Positions 44,897-53,519 of a stretch of 64,000 nt of DNA are shown here, in pieces. The stretch lies in the NCBI GenBank assembly GCA_002724925.1, contig PBQA01000037.1:113846-177845 (forward strand), given 5' to 3'. The stretch comes from Oceanospirillaceae bacterium. GTDB lineage: Bacteria > Pseudomonadota > Gammaproteobacteria > Pseudomonadales > Oceanobacteraceae. The translations under genes were made by a program, and so were the position numbers. The notes beneath the pieces are model-generated. The model made no database searches. It had not been told where the DNA came from and saw only the letters and a program-made list of their open reading frames with translations. How positions within the stretch are numbered: the first letter of the stretch is position 1; each line of letters begins with the position of its first letter.

Positions 44897-45868
44897 TTAA
44901 TCCTTATTCAGAGATTTAAGCGCACGCTGACAGTGCATCTGGTTGAGCGCATCTTCTGCATTGACTGGCTCAATAGCCATGCACGTGTTCAGTAGTTTGC
45001 GTATGTCTTTGCGAAAGTCATCCTCATCAAGACGGATCAGGCCAACAGAAAATTCGTTGTAAACGATCGCCATGTCAGGCAGCAGTTTCTGTGCTTTCTC
45101 GAAGTTCTCGATGGCGCTGCTCTCGGTAGCTCCGTAGGTAATGCTACCCAGAAACGAACCTACCCGCTCAACGATACCGGCTTCGAGACCGCCGCGCGTC
45201 AAAGGGTAAGCGCCGCGATCCGGTGCGTATTCCTGTAATTTATCCAGCTTGTCCTGGGCAATGGGGATATATCCCGAGCTACGGGCTTCTCCTGTGCTCA
45301 TCAATTCAAGCATGCGTACTTTGGCGTAGACCAGTCCGAATTCTGCAAACCGGTATTCTGGTGCCAGTGCCAGGCCTTCGTTAGAAAGCGCTGCGGCCTC
45401 TTCGAACTCTTCCATTTTGTCATCGTGGTCATCGATCAGAAGGGTTGCGTGTACCAGGCGTGAGTAAATGGCTGGAACTTCTCCGACGGGCCCAAGCTGC
45501 ATACCTAGTTCATAGGCTTTTTCGTATTGGCCTGAATAGTGTAGACGCCAGACTTCCTGGACGGCTTGAGCGAGGTCGGAATAGTCACTTTCCTGAATGG
45601 CTTTGAAGACCGCAGGGTGCGCTTCAGGGTCGGAGCCCAACACCATCATGTGATGTGCCAGGCGAGGGTAATCCGCCATCATGGATGTAATCCAGTCAAC
45701 GTTCGGGTATTCGACCCGCGTTAACTTGGTCAGGCCTTGCCACTGTTGCTGCAGCTTATCTCCCGAAAAGTCGAACTGTTTAAGTTCTTCCGGGTAGTCT
45801 TTCCAGTCTGTGGAGAAGGCTGGAAGGCATAGAAATACGGAGAATGTAAAAACGAGAATGCGTTGCAT
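44897..45868 (-). CDS. exported helical-repeat (TPR-like) protein
   Basis: 323 residues with a Sec signal (ILVFTFSVFLCLPAFS). The rest is helical with TPR-like pairs (e.g. QYEKAYELGMQLGPVGEVPAIYSRL, AIENFEKAQKLLPDMAIVYNE), and two Cys near the C-terminus that could pair. It is probably a periplasmic interaction protein. No named family recognised. GGGGG ribosome site before the ATG; heads the operon with the small membrane protein and hydrolase. Confidence 0.7.
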   Translation of the reverse strand: MQRILVFTFSVFLCLPAFSTDWKDYPEELKQFDFSGDKLQQQWQGLTKLTRVEYPNVDWITSMMADYPRLAHHMMVLGSDPEAHPAVFKAIQESDYSDLAQAVQEVWRLHYSGQYEKAYELGMQLGPVGEVPAIYSRLVHATLLIDDHDDKMEEFEEAAALSNEGLALAPEYRFAEFGLVYAKVRMLELMSTGEARSSGYIPIAQDKLDKLQEYAPDRGAYPLTRGGLEAGIVERVGSFLGSITYGATESSAIENFEKAQKLLPDMAIVYNEFSVGLIRLDEDDFRKDIRKLLNTCMAIEPVNAEDALNQMHCQRALKSLNKD

Positions 45869-45986
45869 AAAACCCCCAATAAAGAGGGCCAGTATACATA
45901 CGCTTTGTTACCTTGGCGTGTGGTATTCCGCCAAAGCTTGAAGTGCCCCGGCGGCAGGGAACGACGAGCTTTGTCAGGAGTACTTT

Positions 45987-46190
45987 TCAGTTGAAAGCAC
46001 AGCCGGCTTTAACGCCGAAGCCTTTCAGGATTCTTGCCAGAGGACAGAATCCGGTAAACGCCGCCTGCAACATATTCAGGCCCACGAACGCGGTAAACAG
46101 TAGCCAGTAAACAGAGTGCAGCTGAGATAGCGCCAGGCTGGCCAGAATGAATGAGCCAGCGATGGCAAAGACGAGGCGATCAATGTTCAT
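45987..46190 (-). CDS. DUF2892 (YgaP transmembrane-like) protein
   Basis: 67 residues: two membrane helices ([18 protein letters not shown] and [19 protein letters not shown]) and the family hallmark [12 protein letters not shown]. This matches DUF2892, the membrane part of E. coli YgaP and of small stand-alone proteins often near rhodanese genes. No rhodanese domain or gene is adjacent here. AAGGT ribosome site before the ATG. Confidence 0.85.
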   Translation of the reverse strand: MNIDRLVFAIAGSFILASLALSQLHSVYWLLFTAFVGLNMLQAAFTGFCPLARILKGFGVKAGCAFN

Positions 46191-46342
46191 GGAGTTTGAC
46201 CTTTATAATGAGATAACCAAGTAGTTATATTATGCATTGTTTAAAAAACCGTCAAGCACTCCCTTGATGTGGGACTCAGGCCCACAAACCGCTATACTGC
46301 CCGGCTTATTATCTCTGAACTCGTTTGGAATCACGCAACCGT

Positions 46343-48970
46343 ATGAAAAGCTCAGAAATCCGCCAGGCGTTCCTCGACTTCTTCGCATCGAAGGGACACG
46401 AAATCGTTGCATCCAGCCCACTGGTGCCGGGCAACGATCCGACGCTGCTGTTCACTAACGCCGGTATGGTGCAGTTTAAAGACTGCTTCCTTGGCAACGA
46501 CGTGCGCAGTTACACCCGTGCCGCGTCCTCGCAGCGCTGTGTCCGTGCAGGCGGTAAGCACAATGACCTGGAAAACGTGGGTTATACGGCACGTCACCAT
46601 ACTTTCTTTGAAATGCTGGGTAACTTCAGCTTCGGAGATTACTTCAAAGAAGATGCGATCAGTTATGCGTGGGAATTCCTGACCTCAAAAGAATGGTTGA
46701 ACCTGCCTGTCGAAAAACTGATGGTCACGGTGTATGCAGAAGACGACGAAGCGTTTGATATCTGGAATAAAAAGATGGGCATTCCAGAAGATAAGATCGT
46801 GCGTATCGGTGACAACAAAGGCGCACGTTACGCATCGGATAACTTCTGGCAGATGGGTGATACTGGTCCTTGCGGGCCGTGTACCGAGATTTTCTACGAC
46901 CATGGCGAGCACATCTGGGGTGGGCCTCCGGGCACGCCAGAAGAAGACGGCGACCGGTTCATTGAAATCTGGAACAACGTTTTCATGCAGTTCGAGCGTA
47001 AAGCTGACGGCGAAATGCTGCCACTGCCTAAGCCTTCGGTTGATACCGGTATGGGGCTTGAGCGTATCTCGGCCATTATGCAGGGCGTGCACAGCAACTA
47101 CGAAATCGATATTTTCCAGGCGTTGCTGAAAGCCGCAGGAGAACTGACCGGCTGTAAAGACACCGAGAACAAGTCACTGCGTGTGATTGCTGACCACATT
47201 CGTTCTACCAGCTTCCTGATTGTCGATGGTGTGCTGCCATCCAACGAAGGGCGTGGTTACGTTCTGCGTCGTATTATTCGTCGTGCAGTGCGTCATGGGC
47301 ATATGCTGGGTGCGTCAGCAGGCTTCTTCAATAAGCTGGTTCCTGCCCTTTGTGAGCAAATGGGCGAGGCCTATCCTGAACTGGTTAATCTGTCTGAGCA
47401 TGTTCAGAAAGTACTGCGTATTGAAGAAGAGCAGTTTGCTAAAACGCTCGATAAAGGGATGGCGATTCTCAACGATGCGATTGCAGACATGAGCGGTGAC
47501 ACGATTCCGGGTGAGACAGCGTTCAAACTCTACGACACCTACGGCTTCCCGCTCGACCTGACGGCGGATGTGGCGCGTGAACGTGACCTGAAGGTTGATG
47601 AAGACGGCTTCAACGTTGCGATGGAGAAACAGCGTGAAACAGCACGCGCTGCGGGTAACTTCTCTGCGGATTATGGCAAAGGTCTGGAACTCGACGGTGA
47701 AACCGGCTTCCTCGGTTACGAGTCGCTGGAAAATACTGGCACAGTGAAAGCTCTGTTTGTAGGTGGTGAAAAAATTGAGCAGCTGAACGCTGGCGATGAA
47801 GCTGTTCTGGTGCTCGACGAGACGGCTTTCTACGCAGAAAGCGGTGGTCAGGCAGGGGATACAGGCTTCCTGAAGGCGGATGGTGTTGTCTTCCAGGTGA
47901 AAGACACGACCAAAGAAGGAAAGAACCACCTGCACAAAGGTGTGCTGGTTGAAGGTTCTGTAGCCCTCGGTGATCAGCTGACCGCAAGCGTGGACGCAGA
48001 AAAGCGCGCCTCCACAGCTATTCACCATTCGGCGACGCACCTGTTGCACGCTGCACTGCGCAAGGTTCTGGGTGAACACGTCGCACAGAAAGGCTCTCTT
48101 GTAACCTACGACAAGTTGCGTTTTGACTTCTCTCACCTCGAAGCGGTGAAACCCGAAGAAATCAACGAGATTGAAACACTGGTGAATGCGCATATTCGCG
48201 CTAACACCCCTGTAGCAACACGCCTGATGAACATCGACGATGCCAAAGCGGCGGGCGCGATGGCTCTATTCGGCGAGAAGTACGACGACGAAGTTCGTGT
48301 CCTTTCTATGGGGGTGGATGACTTCTCAATTGAACTCTGTGGCGGTACTCACGCTCAACGCACCGGTGATATAGGCTTGCTCAAGATCAGCTCAGAGAGC
48401 GGTATTGCCGCGGGTATTCGCCGTATTGAAGCCGTAGTAGGGCAGGCTGCTCTTGATTTCGTAGCCCGTGAAGAAGCGACGCTGACAACCATCGCTCGCG
48501 CTCTGAAAGGCTCGACTGATAATGTGGGTGATAAAGTTGAACAACTCATCAGCCGTAGTCGCCAGTTGGAAAAAGAACTGGACGCACTGAAGAGTAAGCT
48601 CGCTTCCAGTGCTGGTTCAGATCTGGCAGGGCAGGCGAAAGACGTCAACGGCGTGAAAGTACTGGCTGCTGAACTTGAAGGCGCAGATGTCCCAGCGCTG
48701 CGCAACACCATGGATCAGCTAAAGAACAAGCTAGGTTCTGCTGTGATCATGCTGGCCTCTGCCAATGAAGGAAAAGTGACTCTGCTTGCCGGTGTGACTA
48801 AAGATCTGATTGGCAAGGCCAAGGCCGGAGATGCGGTAAAAGAGGTTGCGGCCTATGTTGATGGTCGTGGTGGTGGTAAGCCAGAAATGGCTCAGGCCGG
48901 AGGCCAGAAGCCAGAAGGCATTGCCGATGCGCTCAAAGCGTTCGAAGAGTGGACTTCAGCTAAGCTCTGA
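46343..48970 (+). CDS. alaS: alanyl-tRNA synthetase
   Basis: 875 residues from ATG 46343 ([14 protein letters not shown]); the track start is an upstream TTG. Class II core with [15 protein letters not shown] and the GMGLERI motif 3. Editing domain zinc ligands [12 protein letters not shown] and ELCGGTH. C-terminal C-Ala domain ending the protein ([18 protein letters not shown]). Charges tRNA-Ala. In many gammaproteobacteria it follows recX directly; here about 5 kb of other genes intervene. Confidence 0.98.
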   Translation: MKSSEIRQAFLDFFASKGHEIVASSPLVPGNDPTLLFTNAGMVQFKDCFLGNDVRSYTRAASSQRCVRAGGKHNDLENVGYTARHHTFFEMLGNFSFGDYFKEDAISYAWEFLTSKEWLNLPVEKLMVTVYAEDDEAFDIWNKKMGIPEDKIVRIGDNKGARYASDNFWQMGDTGPCGPCTEIFYDHGEHIWGGPPGTPEEDGDRFIEIWNNVFMQFERKADGEMLPLPKPSVDTGMGLERISAIMQGVHSNYEIDIFQALLKAAGELTGCKDTENKSLRVIADHIRSTSFLIVDGVLPSNEGRGYVLRRIIRRAVRHGHMLGASAGFFNKLVPALCEQMGEAYPELVNLSEHVQKVLRIEEEQFAKTLDKGMAILNDAIADMSGDTIPGETAFKLYDTYGFPLDLTADVARERDLKVDEDGFNVAMEKQRETARAAGNFSADYGKGLELDGETGFLGYESLENTGTVKALFVGGEKIEQLNAGDEAVLVLDETAFYAESGGQAGDTGFLKADGVVFQVKDTTKEGKNHLHKGVLVEGSVALGDQLTASVDAEKRASTAIHHSATHLLHAALRKVLGEHVAQKGSLVTYDKLRFDFSHLEAVKPEEINEIETLVNAHIRANTPVATRLMNIDDAKAAGAMALFGEKYDDEVRVLSMGVDDFSIELCGGTHAQRTGDIGLLKISSESGIAAGIRRIEAVVGQAALDFVAREEATLTTIARALKGSTDNVGDKVEQLISRSRQLEKELDALKSKLASSAGSDLAGQAKDVNGVKVLAAELEGADVPALRNTMDQLKNKLGSAVIMLASANEGKVTLLAGVTKDLIGKAKAGDAVKEVAAYVDGRGGGKPEMAQAGGQKPEGIADALKAFEEWTSAKL

Positions 48971-48990
48971 TCGTCTGCCTTTGCTTTACC

Positions 48991-49022
48991 GAGAGCCCGC
49001 ACTTGTGCGGGCTTTCTTGTTT
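48991..49022 (+). terminator. alaS terminator
   Basis: Stem AGCCCGC/GCGGGCT with ACTTGT loop followed by TTCTTGTTTT, about 20 bases past the alaS stop. Confidence 0.85.
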
Positions 49023-49164
49023 TAGCGTACTAATTTCAGAGTCTGGCCTGAATTGTTGTGTATGTGGCAGAACAGTCTCGTCCAACGTCTACAGATTGCT
49101 TTTCTCGTGCTCCCATTTATTGTTTAATTGCGACCCTTTTGATCATTTGCGCAGATATCCCCAT

Positions 49165-50400
49165 ATGGCGTTGTACGTACAGAAATATGGCGGCACCTCG
49201 GTCGGCACGACGGAGCGTATTGAAGCCGTCGCAGATAAGCTGAAAGCTTTTCACGATGAGGGCCATCAGTTGGTGGTTGCTGTCTCAGCGATGAGCGGTG
49301 AAACGAATCGTCTGATCGGTCTGGCCGGTGCGATTACAGATAGCCCCTCTCCTCGTGAGATGGATGTTCTTGTATCGACAGGTGAGCAAGTCACGATTGC
49401 TCTTCTGGCTATGGCGCTGGAAAAACGTGGCATCACTGCGCGTTCATTTACTGGCTGGCAGGTCGGCATCAAAACCAACAATGCCTTTATGAAAGCCCGT
49501 ATTGAAGATATTGAAACCAGTAAGATGCGTGAAGTTCTGGATAACGGCGGTATCTGCATTGTTGCTGGTTTTCAGGGCGTCGATGACGACAACAACATCA
49601 CGACGTTGGGGCGTGGCGGCTCAGATACCACCGGTGTTGCTCTAGCTGCAGCACTGAAAGCTGATGAATGCCAGATCTACACTGACGTTGACGGTGTCTA
49701 TACGACAGACCCCCGCGTGGTGTCGGCTGCGCGTCGTATGGAAACTGTGACATTTGAAGAAATGCTGGAAATGGCCAGCCTGGGGTCTAAAGTACTGCAG
49801 ATCCGCTCGGTTGAATTTGCCGGTAAATACAAAGTTCCTTTGCGCGTGCTGTCCTCATTCAAAGATGGCAATGGCACACTGATTACAACCGAGGAGAACA
49901 GCTCCGTGGAAAAACCCGTTATCTCTGGTATTGCGTTTAACCGTGATGAAGCAAAAGTAACTGTCCAGGGTGTACCTGACGTACCGGGCGTAGCGTCACG
50001 AATCCTTGTTCCTGTCAGTGATGCGAACATTGAAGTCGATATGATCGTACAGAACGTCTCCGAAGACGGCTCGACTGACTTTACCTTTACCGTGCACCGC
50101 AACGACTATCAGAAAGCGCTGAAACTGCTGAAAGAGCTGGCTGCAGAGCTTAATGCAGAAGGCGTTAACGGAACTGATGACATCTGTAAAGTGTCTCTAG
50201 TAGGGGTAGGTATGAGATCCCATGCCGGTGTGGCCAGCAAAATGTTTAAAACGCTGGCGGATGAAAGCATCAATATCCTTGCGATTACGACCTCTGAAAT
50301 CAAGATTTCAGTCGTGATTGAGGAAAAGTACCTTGAACTTGCTGTTCGTGCGCTGCATACCGCGTTCGGACTGGATGCAGAGGTTACTGAAGAGCACTAA
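49165..50400 (+). CDS. lysC: aspartate kinase
   Basis: 411 residues from ATG 49165 ([13 protein letters not shown]); the track ORF's 54-residue extension is spurious. Catalytic motifs [19 protein letters not shown], and [19 protein letters not shown]. Two C-terminal ACT domains ([17 protein letters not shown] and [21 protein letters not shown]) for feedback by lysine and/or threonine. First step of the aspartate-family amino-acid pathway. Little Shine-Dalgarno at this ATG. The alaS-lysC-csrA order is as in Pseudomonas. Confidence 0.97.
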   Translation: MALYVQKYGGTSVGTTERIEAVADKLKAFHDEGHQLVVAVSAMSGETNRLIGLAGAITDSPSPREMDVLVSTGEQVTIALLAMALEKRGITARSFTGWQVGIKTNNAFMKARIEDIETSKMREVLDNGGICIVAGFQGVDDDNNITTLGRGGSDTTGVALAAALKADECQIYTDVDGVYTTDPRVVSAARRMETVTFEEMLEMASLGSKVLQIRSVEFAGKYKVPLRVLSSFKDGNGTLITTEENSSVEKPVISGIAFNRDEAKVTVQGVPDVPGVASRILVPVSDANIEVDMIVQNVSEDGSTDFTFTVHRNDYQKALKLLKELAAELNAEGVNGTDDICKVSLVGVGMRSHAGVASKMFKTLADESINILAITTSEIKISVVIEEKYLELAVRALHTAFGLDAEVTEEH

Positions 50401-50408
50401 GCTCTATG

Positions 50409-50579
50409 GTTATTAGTGGGCGGCCCATGAAGGAATGCCTACTAATAACAAAAAGTCCTCACTCTGCGCAGGACCCGGCTTTAAAACTGGCTGAACTGGT
50501 CAATACTGGAAGAGTGGGACACAAAGGTGACGAATGTCACAGCACCCTATACAGAAACTGGAATCTGAGGAGAACCTCT
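50409..50579 (+). promoter_or_regulatory. csrA leader with long hairpin and six GGA motifs
   Basis: Right after lysC there is a 13-bp stem (arms GTTATTAGTGGGC at 50409 and GCCTACTAATAAC at 50437, one G-U pair) with a 15-base loop containing AAGGAAT. It has no U-run, so it is not a standard terminator. GGA occurs at 50432, 50471, 50508, 50517, 50560 and 50569 (the last is the csrA ribosome site). GGA, best in loops, is the CsrA contact, so autoregulation of csrA translation is plausible. Confidence 0.55.
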
Positions 50580-50741
50580 ATGCTTATTTTGACCCGCCGT
50601 GTTGGTGAAACACTGATGGTTGGTGACGAAGTCACCGTGACCGTTCTGGGTGTTAAAGGAAATCAGGTACGAATTGGTGTTAATGCCCCTAAAGAAGTTG
50701 CAGTACACCGTGAGGAAATTTACCAGCGCATCCAGCGCTAG
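50580..50741 (+). CDS. csrA: carbon storage regulator CsrA/RsmA
   Basis: 53 residues from ATG 50580 with GAGGAG ahead; the track ORF's longer N-terminus is read-through of the leader. [16 protein letters not shown] is invariant in CsrA; Leu4 and Arg44 (AVHREE), key RNA contacts, are present. Post-transcriptional regulator that binds GGA in mRNA leaders as a dimer. The C-terminus is several residues shorter than the E. coli 61-residue protein, which is common in marine relatives. Followed at once by the tRNA cluster. Confidence 0.97.
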   Translation: MLILTRRVGETLMVGDEVTVTVLGVKGNQVRIGVNAPKEVAVHREEIYQRIQR

Positions 50742-50800
50742 AAGGACGGTGGTGAACCTAGCGGTAACTACTAACGCCTTAATTTTCTTGAATTTTTCCT

Positions 50801-50827
50801 TTGAAAATTCTCTGAACGTGGTATGAT
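50801..50827 (+). promoter_or_regulatory. tRNA-Ser promoter
   Basis: TTGAAA (50801-50806) and TATGAT (50822-50827), 15 bp apart, followed by the GC-rich discriminator GCGCGCC typical of stringently controlled stable-RNA promoters. Spacing is short, so the exact -35 is uncertain. Confidence 0.5.
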
Positions 50828-50841
50828 GCGCGCCGTGATGT

Positions 50842-50931
50842 GGAGAGATGGCCGAGTGGCTGAAGGCGCGCCCCTGCTAAGGGCGTATAGGTTTACCCCT
50901 ATCGAGGGTTCGAATCCCTCTCTCTCCGCCA
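50842..50931 (+). tRNA. tRNA-Ser(GCT)
   Basis: Acceptor GGAGAGA pairs with TCTCTCC, discriminator G, encoded CCA. Anticodon GCT in CCTGCTAAG, long class II variable arm, and T-loop GGTTCGAATCC. Reads AGC/AGU serine codons. Its place after csrA matches serV in E. coli. Confidence 0.97.
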
Positions 50932-50967
50932 CGTTCTTTCTGCTTCGGCAGAAGCGTATTTAAGTCG

Positions 50968-50995
50968 TTGACACCTATCTCAACAACCCTATAAT
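50968..50995 (+). promoter_or_regulatory. tRNA-Arg promoter
   Basis: Consensus TTGACA (50968-50973) and TATAAT (50990-50995) separated by 16 bp, then a GC-rich discriminator ACGCGCCCC. Strong, likely stringent-response-controlled stable-RNA promoter just ahead of the first tRNA-Arg. Confidence 0.85.
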
Positions 50996-51011
50996 ACGCG
51001 CCCCACGATGC

Positions 51012-51088
51012 GCGCTCGTAGCTCAGCTGGATAGAGTACCTGGCTACGAACCAGGCGGTCGGAGGTTCGAATCCTCCCGAGCGCGCCA
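51012..51088 (+). tRNA. tRNA-Arg(ACG), copy 1
   Basis: Acceptor GCGCTCG/CGAGCGC, discriminator G, encoded CCA, anticodon ACG in GGCTACGAACC, T-loop GGTTCGAATCC. The A34 is expected to be edited to inosine by TadA to read CGU/CGC/CGA. Matches argV-type genes after serV in E. coli. Confidence 0.97.
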
Positions 51089-51126
51089 TTCTTTCTTTGA
51101 ATGCTTATATCGTGATTTTCTGACGC

Positions 51127-51203
51127 GCGCTCGTAGCTCAGCTGGATAGAGTACCTGGCTACGAACCAGGCGGTCGGAGGTTCGAATCCTCCCGAGCGCG
51201 CCA
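51127..51203 (+). tRNA. tRNA-Arg(ACG), copy 2
   Basis: Identical to copy 1 over all 77 bases, 38 bases downstream, and likely on the same primary transcript. Its last 13 bases and 3' flank are repeated about 193 bases further on (see the structured element). Confidence 0.97.
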
Positions 51204-51213
51204 TTTCAGAAAC
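51190..51213 (+). repeat. 24-bp direct repeat: end of tRNA-Arg copy 2 plus flank (first copy)
   Basis: Covers the last 14 bases of tRNA-Arg copy 2 including GCCA and ten bases beyond (ATTTCAGAAAC begins at the CCA). A perfect second copy lies at 51383-51406. Confidence 0.85.
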
Positions 51214-51270
51214 CTTCCCCCGAAGTACCAAAATTTCCCTGATTAATCCGCTCTACTCGAAGGCACTATT

Positions 51271-51396
51271 GCGCTCGGGATGGACGAGAACCTCTGATAG
51301 GTTCGGCTGATTGCCGGGAGCAATCAGGACCGCGTCAGCGCCCGAAGGGGCGAGGGCAGGACGCCCGAGAGTCCATCCTCCTTCCCGAGCGCGCCA
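51271..51396 (+). ncRNA. putative tRNA-acceptor-closed structured RNA downstream of tRNA-Arg
   Basis: A 126-base element that folds compactly. The closing 9-bp stem GCGCTCGGG/CCCGAGCGC (51271-51279 with 51384-51392) is followed by G and CCA, reproducing the tRNA-Arg acceptor end. Inside: ATGGAC/GTCCAT (51280-51285 with 51371-51376), GAACCT/AGGTTC, CTGATTGC/GCAATCAG (loop CGGGA), CGCCC/GGGCG, and GGGC/GCCC with loop AGGAC. A 7-base unpaired CCTCCTT lies on the 3' side of the closing helix. The fold and CCA suggest RNase P/3' processing from the tRNA transcript, as for rtT RNA from E. coli tyrT; expression is not shown. Alternatives: a MITE-like insertion or att-site remnant. Confidence 0.45.
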
Positions 51397-51406
51397 TTTC
51401 AGAAAC
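51383..51406 (+). repeat. 24-bp direct repeat (second copy), 3' end of the structured element
   Basis: Perfect copy of 51190-51213. Upstream the similarity continues loosely (ATCCTCC is shared, then CTT is inserted), consistent with duplication of the tRNA 3' end rather than chance. Confidence 0.85.
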
Positions 51407-51438
51407 TCTTCTTCGAAATATTTCCAGTTTCCGTTTTT
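51402..51438 (+). terminator. possible terminator of the tRNA-Arg transcript
   Basis: GAAACT/AGTTTC (51402-51407 with 51426-51431) with a long loop, followed by CGTTTTTACC. Weak stem, so only tentative. Confidence 0.35.
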
Positions 51439-51464
51439 ACCATCGCTCTCGAAAGTACATTCAC

Positions 51465-51962
51465 TTATTCGCTATTCATCCAATGGATGAGTTCATCCGC
51501 CATGTCGGACGTGAAGCAGCTAATCCCATGTTGTTTTAACAGGGCTGTTGTGACGCCATCCCCTGTCGTTATGTTTCGGGAGTGGCTGCCATCGTATATC
51601 TCGCCAACCCCGCAGGATGGTGATCTTGCAGCAAGCAGTGCGCCGCGGCATTGATGGCGCTGCGCAGTGGCGAGCGTTTTTTCTGCGCCTGTGACAAACG
51701 CCTGGGTGACATCCTCGTTATGGTACGTCTGCACCTTTGCTATGCCTGCGAGTACGGCATCTCCGCCGCCGTTTTCTGCTTCTGCAGGCGGTCTAGGCGT
51801 TGGCAGGCCGCCTAATGTTTCAGGGCACACAGGAACAACACGTCCTTCTGCCATCCATTGGTCGAGCAGGATTTTCAGGTGCGAGACTTTATCTGCGTTG
51901 TTATCGCCGTCATAACGCAGTGGTTCACCCAGAAGACAGGCACTGACCAGTAGCTTCTTCAT
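51465..51962 (-). CDS. DUF523 protein
   Basis: 165 residues. Family start KLLVSACLLGEPLRYDG, then VPVCPETLGGLPTPRPPAE and GALLAARSPSCGVGEIYDG, with conserved Cys residues (SACLLG, VCPE, SPSCG) suggesting a metal or redox site. Function unknown; some relatives are fused to DUF1722. Its start overlaps the cmoM stop by 4 bases, so the two are cotranscribed. Confidence 0.9.
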   Translation of the reverse strand: MKKLLVSACLLGEPLRYDGDNNADKVSHLKILLDQWMAEGRVVPVCPETLGGLPTPRPPAEAENGGGDAVLAGIAKVQTYHNEDVTQAFVTGAEKTLATAQRHQCRGALLAARSPSCGVGEIYDGSHSRNITTGDGVTTALLKQHGISCFTSDMADELIHWMNSE

Positions 51963-52741
51963 TGAGCTTTCCGCAGTAAGAAGTGCACGTACCGCCCAAG
52001 ACGCCGATGAGGTTCCTGAAGGCCGGTTTCGAGGTCTGAGCGATTGACTGCATCCTGACCGATACGTTCGCGGATTTTCTGGTGCATGTGATCATGAACG
52101 CAACGGATGCCGCGCCAGCGTATCAGTTCAAATCCAAGCCCCGTCATCGCTGACTCAATGTCATCCGGGTTCAGGGGGTGCTGAGGTGCATTGCCTTCTT
52201 TCCGTAAGCGCGGATTTGCTGATTCGGGGGCATGCGTCCGGCCATTCATAATCTGGCGCCACTGGTGGCCATGCAGGTTGTAAAACATCAGTGACAGCCA
52301 GCCGCTGGCTTTCACTTTACTGGCCAGCACGGGCAGAGCTTCAAAAGGATGCTCCAGCCACTCCAGAACCGCATGGTTAAGCACGATGTCGAATTGTCCG
52401 GGAAAGATCGAGTCAACGTCTTGCAGGCGCCCCGAGCGAGCCGTTAAGGGCTGACTCTCAGCGTCGAAGAGATCTTCGGCGAGCCGCAGCATCTCGTCAG
52501 AAATATCACACAGACTGATGTCACCACCTTGCCTAGCCAGAGAAAGGCTGAACTGTCCCTGGCCGCCGCCAATATCAAGAATCTGCTTACCTGCAATATC
52601 CACCTTGCAGTCGCTGAAGTCCTGCTCCAGCGCCATCAGGCGAAGCTGACCGCGTGGTGTGGCGTAGATGGTGCGGCTGAAACGTTCGGCAAGATCGTCA
52701 AAATTCCGATCTTTCTGGGTGTCTGAATTCTGTTCTTTCAT
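51959..52741 (-). CDS. cmoM: tRNA 5-carboxymethoxyuridine methyltransferase CmoM
   Basis: 260 residues. The N-terminal DRNFDDLAERFSRTIYATPRGQLR and later VLNHAVLEWLEHP, SLMFYNLHGH, and C-terminal HRRLGRYVHFLLRK track the E. coli CmoM (formerly SmtA) pattern closely. SAM site ILDIGGGQGQFSLSLA. CmoM methylates 5-carboxymethoxyuridine at tRNA position 34 to its methyl ester (mcmo5U), widening decoding. No cmoA/cmoB in the window. Confidence 0.92.
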   Translation of the reverse strand: MKEQNSDTQKDRNFDDLAERFSRTIYATPRGQLRLMALEQDFSDCKVDIAGKQILDIGGGQGQFSLSLARQGGDISLCDISDEMLRLAEDLFDAESQPLTARSGRLQDVDSIFPGQFDIVLNHAVLEWLEHPFEALPVLASKVKASGWLSLMFYNLHGHQWRQIMNGRTHAPESANPRLRKEGNAPQHPLNPDDIESAMTGLGFELIRWRGIRCVHDHMHQKIRERIGQDAVNRSDLETGLQEPHRRLGRYVHFLLRKAQ

Positions 52742-52858
52742 AGCTATCGTCCGGAGTGTCAGCAGATAATACCAGTAGCAGAGCAGAATTCTGTAGCTGG
52801 GCTACACTTAAGGTGTTTACCGCCTTTTAAATCAGCCGCAGGGAAGTGTTGTACCCGT

Positions 52859-53515
52859 ATGTCTCCAGAGGATATGTCCGTCGAGAAGCTCAGCTGCCCT
52901 GTGGGTGAATCCCATTGCGTTCTCTTTGATGAGGTGGCAACGCTTCGCAAACAGGTGGTCACGGACCCTCTTACCGGACTGTTTAACGTCCGCCATTTCC
53001 GTAAAAGTCTGGAGCACGAGCTGGAACGAACCCGTCGCACCGGAATGACGACCGCGCTGGTGATGGTTGATCTGGACCACTTTAAAAGTGTGAATGATAC
53101 CTGGGGGCATGAGGCGGGAAATCTGGTGCTCCAGACGGTTGCTCAACTGCTGCAGGATCAGACCCGCAAACTTGATATCTGTTGTCGTTATGGCGGCGAG
53201 GAGTTTGCGGTGATACTGCCTTCGACAGAGCTGATGCTGGCGCGTCAGGTCGCTGAACGTTGCCTGAATGCTTTGCGCAATACCTTGATCCCCCTTGAAT
53301 CCACCGATCTGCAGGTCACGGCAAGTATTGGTGTTGCCGTTGCGGATAACAGTTCCCAGACTTCTGATCGCCTGATCGAGGATGCCGATGAATGCATGTA
53401 TGACGCGAAAAAGGGTGGTCGCAATCAGGTCGTGAGTAAACGCCCGCAACCATCCCAAAGTGCCGTCAGTATTGACGAGCGGGATGCCCTGCGCGGCTTG
53501 TTTGGCGACGATTAA
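52859..53515 (+). CDS. diguanylate cyclase, single GGDEF domain
   Basis: 218 residues, no membrane segment or sensor domain beyond a ~30-residue N-terminus. Complete GGDEF domain: DPLTGLFNVRHF, VMVDLDHFKSVNDTWGHEAGN, and active-site RYGGEEF. The inhibitory RxxD is present (RKLD five residues before), so product feedback is expected. Makes cyclic di-GMP in the cytoplasm. ATG 52859 lacks a close ribosome site; ATG 52874 is an alternative. A 232-residue antisense ORF here is a shadow. Confidence 0.92.
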   Translation: MSPEDMSVEKLSCPVGESHCVLFDEVATLRKQVVTDPLTGLFNVRHFRKSLEHELERTRRTGMTTALVMVDLDHFKSVNDTWGHEAGNLVLQTVAQLLQDQTRKLDICCRYGGEEFAVILPSTELMLARQVAERCLNALRNTLIPLESTDLQVTASIGVAVADNSSQTSDRLIEDADECMYDAKKGGRNQVVSKRPQPSQSAVSIDERDALRGLFGDD

Positions 53516-53519
53516 GCGT

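Noticed and set aside
47315-48193. 292-aa minus-strand ORF inside alaS
   Set aside because: Shadow of the alaS coding frame, no domain features and no ribosome site.
50877-51231. Minus-strand ORFs with GGFEPPTAWFVARYSIQLSYERA-type sequence
   Set aside because: These are antisense reads through the two tRNA-Arg genes and the tRNA-Ser gene, a well-known source of spurious proteins.
51271-51396. The structured element as RNase P RNA, SRP RNA, tmRNA or a degenerate tRNA
   Set aside because: Length and conserved segments of those RNAs are absent, and there is no D-, anticodon- or T-arm; only the acceptor end is tRNA-like.
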